From NCBI GenBank assembly GCA_030653635.1, contig JAURYZ010000289.1, positions 1 through 7,687 on the forward strand: DNA of 7,687 nt. The letters run 5' to 3'. The position numbers were made by a program, and so were the translations under genes. The notes below the pieces were generated by a model. It was not told where the DNA came from. It worked only from the letters and a program-made list of their open reading frames with translations, and searched no databases. Source of the stretch: Coriobacteriia bacterium (lineage in GTDB: Bacteria; Actinomycetota; Coriobacteriia; Anaerosomatales; JAHIQC01). Of the stretch, positions 5,702 to 7,687 are shown piece after piece (within the stretch, counting starts at the first letter, position 1; every line of letters begins with the position of its first letter).

Positions 5702-6666
5702 CGGGACACCTGCCCTTCCGCGCGGGTCGATACAAGGTGGGAGAAGTAGTCCTCCAAGGACTCACGTTTGGGTTGGATGGACACGAGTTCCCATTCCTGG
5801 TCATCATCCAACACATCGACGACACGACGAGAATCATGCGCTGGGATCGAGAACACCCATGTCCCACTCCCGACAACCACGTCGCCCACGATCGATGCGA
5901 TCTTCTCGGGCAGTTGATCTGCCGAGGAACGCGCTGTCACGGAGTTCTGTCCGGTGATATTGAGTAGTGTATCGATCGCCCCCCGCTGGGCGACGCGACC
6001 GCTATCGAGGATCGTGACCTCGTCGCACACGGCCTCGACCTCCGAGAGCTGGTGCGAGGACAAGAGCACCGTGATTCCCAGTTCGCGCTGCGCCAAGATG
6101 AGATTCCGAATGTCTCGCTGGCCGACAGGATCCAGACCGGACGCCGGCTCGTCGAGGATGAGCAGTTCGGGGGAGGAGACAAGCGCCTGAGCGATTCCGA
6201 GACGCTGCATGAGTCCCCGAGAGAAGCTGGATACAAGGTCCGCTCCCCTGCCCTCTAGACCGACCTGCGACAACAAAACGGAGGTGCGCTCGCGAATGGC
6301 CGCAGTGTCCATTCCGGCGAGGCGACCGTAGAACATCATCACCTGGCTGGCGGTGAGCAGTGGTGGAAAATACGGCTGTTCCGGCAGAAAGCCCAGACGT
6401 CGGCTCATCGCAGGACCCGCTGGCTGGCCGAGAATCTCGAACGTTCCCTCGGTAGGCGCTACAAGTCCCAGCAACATCTTGAGCGTGGTCGTCTTGCCTG
6501 CGCCGTTAGGGCCCAGTAGCCCGTGGACGGTCCCTTGATCCACCAGAAGTGACACGTCCGATACCGCCAGATGACCGCCGCGATAAAGCTTGCGGGCACC
6601 TTCGATGCGTATGGCGGGTCCGATCTTGGGAATCCCTGACGATGGGTCAGCGGGTTGTGCCTTCAC
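5698..6666 (-). CDS. ABC transporter ATP-binding protein (ABC-2 exporter type)
   Basis: This is the nucleotide-binding subunit of the exporter encoded with the next gene, 322 residues. The motifs are complete and in order: Walker A GPNGAGKT (52-59), Q-loop Gln97 in FLPEQPYF, signature FSRGLMQRL (148-156), a variant of LSGGQ usual for this subfamily, Walker B LLILDEP (168-174, catalytic Glu173), D-loop SGLD (176-179) and H-loop His205 in SSHQLSE. Residues about 235-322 form a C-terminal extension ending in ESLEDYF, typical of CcmA/DrrA/NatA-like ATPases. The start is GTG 6666-6664, overlapping the mltG stop as GTGA, with GAGGTG 8 bases upstream. An N-terminal tail of about 18 residues precedes the usual first strand. 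The substrate is unknown. Confidence 0.93.
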   Translation of the reverse strand: MKAQPADPSSGIPKIGPAIRIEGARKLYRGGHLAVSDVSLLVDQGTVHGLLGPNGAGKTTTLKMLLGLVAPTEGTFEILGQPAGPAMSRRLGFLPEQPYFPPLLTASQVMMFYGRLAGMDTAAIRERTSVLLSQVGLEGRGADLVSSFSRGLMQRLGIAQALVSSPELLILDEPASGLDPVGQRDIRNLILAQRELGITVLLSSHQLSEVEAVCDEVTILDSGRVAQRGAIDTLLNITGQNSVTARSSADQLPEKIASIVGDVVVGSGTWVFSIPAHDSRRVVDVLDDDQEWELVSIQPKRESLEDYFSHLVSTRAEGQVSR

Positions 6667-7687
6667 TTACCAAACACCTCTTTCGACTTCGCCTTGGCCA
6701 CGAAAAACTCGTCCTGCGTCTTGCAAAACGTGTGCGAGCCGTCCTTGCTCGTGAGAACGTAGTACAGGTAGTCCGTCTGCGCCGGGCGGGCCGCAGCCAT
6801 GAGCGACGCTGAGCCCGGGTTCGAGATCGCCCCAGGCGGCAAGCCCTCGTATCGATAGGTGTTGTAGGGGCTGTCGAGAGCAAGATCGCTGTTCCTCAGA
6901 CGAAAGCGATTCCCGGGAAGCACATACTCGATAGTGGCATCGATCTCAAGAAGCATACCCATGCCCAAGCGATTGTAGATTACCGACGAGACAAGTTCGC
7001 GCTCAGTGTCTATCTTGACCTCGCGCTCAATCATCGATGCCAGTACAACGACCTCATGCACACTAATCCCGCGAGACTCGGGAAACGTCATATCCACCCG
7101 CTGAAACTCAACGTCGAACTGATCGAGCATGGCTTCGATGGCCTCTGTCGCTGTCGTCCCAGCCTTGAAACGATAGGTCTTGGGAAACAGGTACCCCTCG
7201 AGTGAGCCCGAATATGCTTGGGCGAGATACGGGTGATCCGGAGTGAACTGCGCGGCTTTCGTCTTGGCAAGAGTTAGAAATTCCTGCGATGGGATGTTCG
7301 CCTGCTCTTCTAGGCGCATTGCGATCTGCTCGACAACAAAGCCTTCCGGGATGGTGACGACGAAGTATTCGGAATTGGAGCCTTCACTCAGAACGGCAAT
7401 GACATCCGAGTATGAACTGCCCGTCCTCAGTTCATAGACGCCCGCTTTGAGCGAGGAATCTGCACCAGACAGCCGGGCCTTTAGCCGAAACATGTTGGCG
7501 TTGGCGATCACCCCGGCCTTTGCCAGTCGCTCGCCGATCTGCGCAGTTGATGAACCTTCGGGTATCTCGATCTGCACCGACTGCCCACCATCCACACCCG
7601 ACTGCTGCCCAAGCAACAAGGCCCAAAACCCGACGCCGGCGCATAGAAGGAAAGCGATTAGAACAGCTACGATGAATAGAAGAAGAC
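6663..7687 (-). CDS. mltG: Endolytic murein transglycosylase MltG, partial (N-terminus beyond right edge)
   Basis: MltG cuts nascent glycan strands at the membrane and helps set peptidoglycan chain length. The frame is open at base 7687, so the true start lies outside; 340 residues are visible. Bases about 7620-7685 encode a hydrophobic stretch (LLLFIVAVLIAFLLC...), the N-terminal membrane anchor, which rules out the TTG at 7619 as the start. A LysM-like segment follows (VQIEIPEGSSTAQIGERLAK, then VTIPEGFVVEQIAMRL). The YceG catalytic domain contains SLEGYLFPKTY, LASMIERE with the presumed catalytic Glu at 7026-7028, and SPYNTYRYEGLPPGAISNPG. The usual M-P-L-Q-S-D motif reads MLLEID here. The gene opens the visible part of the operon and overlaps the ABC ATPase by 4 bases. 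Confidence 0.95.
   Translation of the reverse strand, partial: LLLFIVAVLIAFLLCAGVGFWALLLGQQSGVDGGQSVQIEIPEGSSTAQIGERLAKAGVIANANMFRLKARLSGADSSLKAGVYELRTGSSYSDVIAVLSEGSNSEYFVVTIPEGFVVEQIAMRLEEQANIPSQEFLTLAKTKAAQFTPDHPYLAQAYSGSLEGYLFPKTYRFKAGTTATEAIEAMLDQFDVEFQRVDMTFPESRGISVHEVVVLASMIEREVKIDTERELVSSVIYNRLGMGMLLEIDATIEYVLPGNRFRLRNSDLALDSPYNTYRYEGLPPGAISNPGSASLMAAARPAQTDYLYYVLTSKDGSHTFCKTQDEFFVAKAKSKEVFGK

Noticed and set aside
5790..5830. Similarity between the Asp-rich stretch of the ABC ATPase tail (DVLDDDQEWE) and the roadblock acidic tail
   Set aside because: The likeness rests on repeated GAT/GAC codons over a few residues. The contexts differ, so it is most likely chance composition.

Overview
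This 7,687-base window is a dense, entirely minus-strand block of a bacterial chromosome, rich in G+C. It reads from right to left. The gene set suggests a monoderm, Gram-positive-type bacterium: mltG, a yqeG-like HAD phosphatase next to aroE, and type IV pilus ATPase pilB, with frequent GTG/TTG starts and strong GGAGG-type ribosome sites. My best guess is a deep-branching member of the Actinomycetota, such as a Coriobacteriia/OPB41-type lineage. That is an inference from gene content and order, not something proved by the sequence.

Region 1 (7687 to 1168) looks like one long polycistronic unit of seven genes. They are mltG (N-terminus beyond the right edge), an ABC ATPase, an ABC-2 permease, a membrane-anchored helical-repeat protein of unknown function, a yqeG-family HAD phosphatase, aroE and pilB. 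Three junctions are 4-base stop/start overlaps (6663-6666, 5698-5701, 2838-2841). The other gaps are 5, 10 and 38 bases, so transcription and probably translation are coupled. The unit mixes peptidoglycan processing, an exporter of unknown substrate, shikimate biosynthesis and pilus assembly.

Region 2 (1167 to 998) is the only sizeable intergenic gap, 170 bases. It contains short inverted repeats but no convincing promoter or U-tract terminator. It ends in a strong ribosome site for the next gene.

Region 3 (997 to 1) holds a Roadblock/LC7 protein with an unusual acidic and Pro/Ala-rich N-terminal tail. After 39 bases comes a DUF4388 (PATAN) protein that runs off the left edge and is visible for 120 residues. 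Roadblock proteins (MglB-like) regulate small Ras-like GTPases that control type IV pilus polarity in other bacteria. Their position right after pilB suggests a pilus or surface-motility control module, with a GTPase gene possibly just outside the window. Both the PATAN protein and PilB carry MshEN-like half-motifs. In the PATAN protein two copies are present; in PilB the second looks degenerate.

No tRNA, rRNA, CRISPR array, insertion sequence or prophage gene was seen. The window is mostly housekeeping genes; the least described parts are the roadblock/PATAN pair and the protein downstream of the ABC permease.
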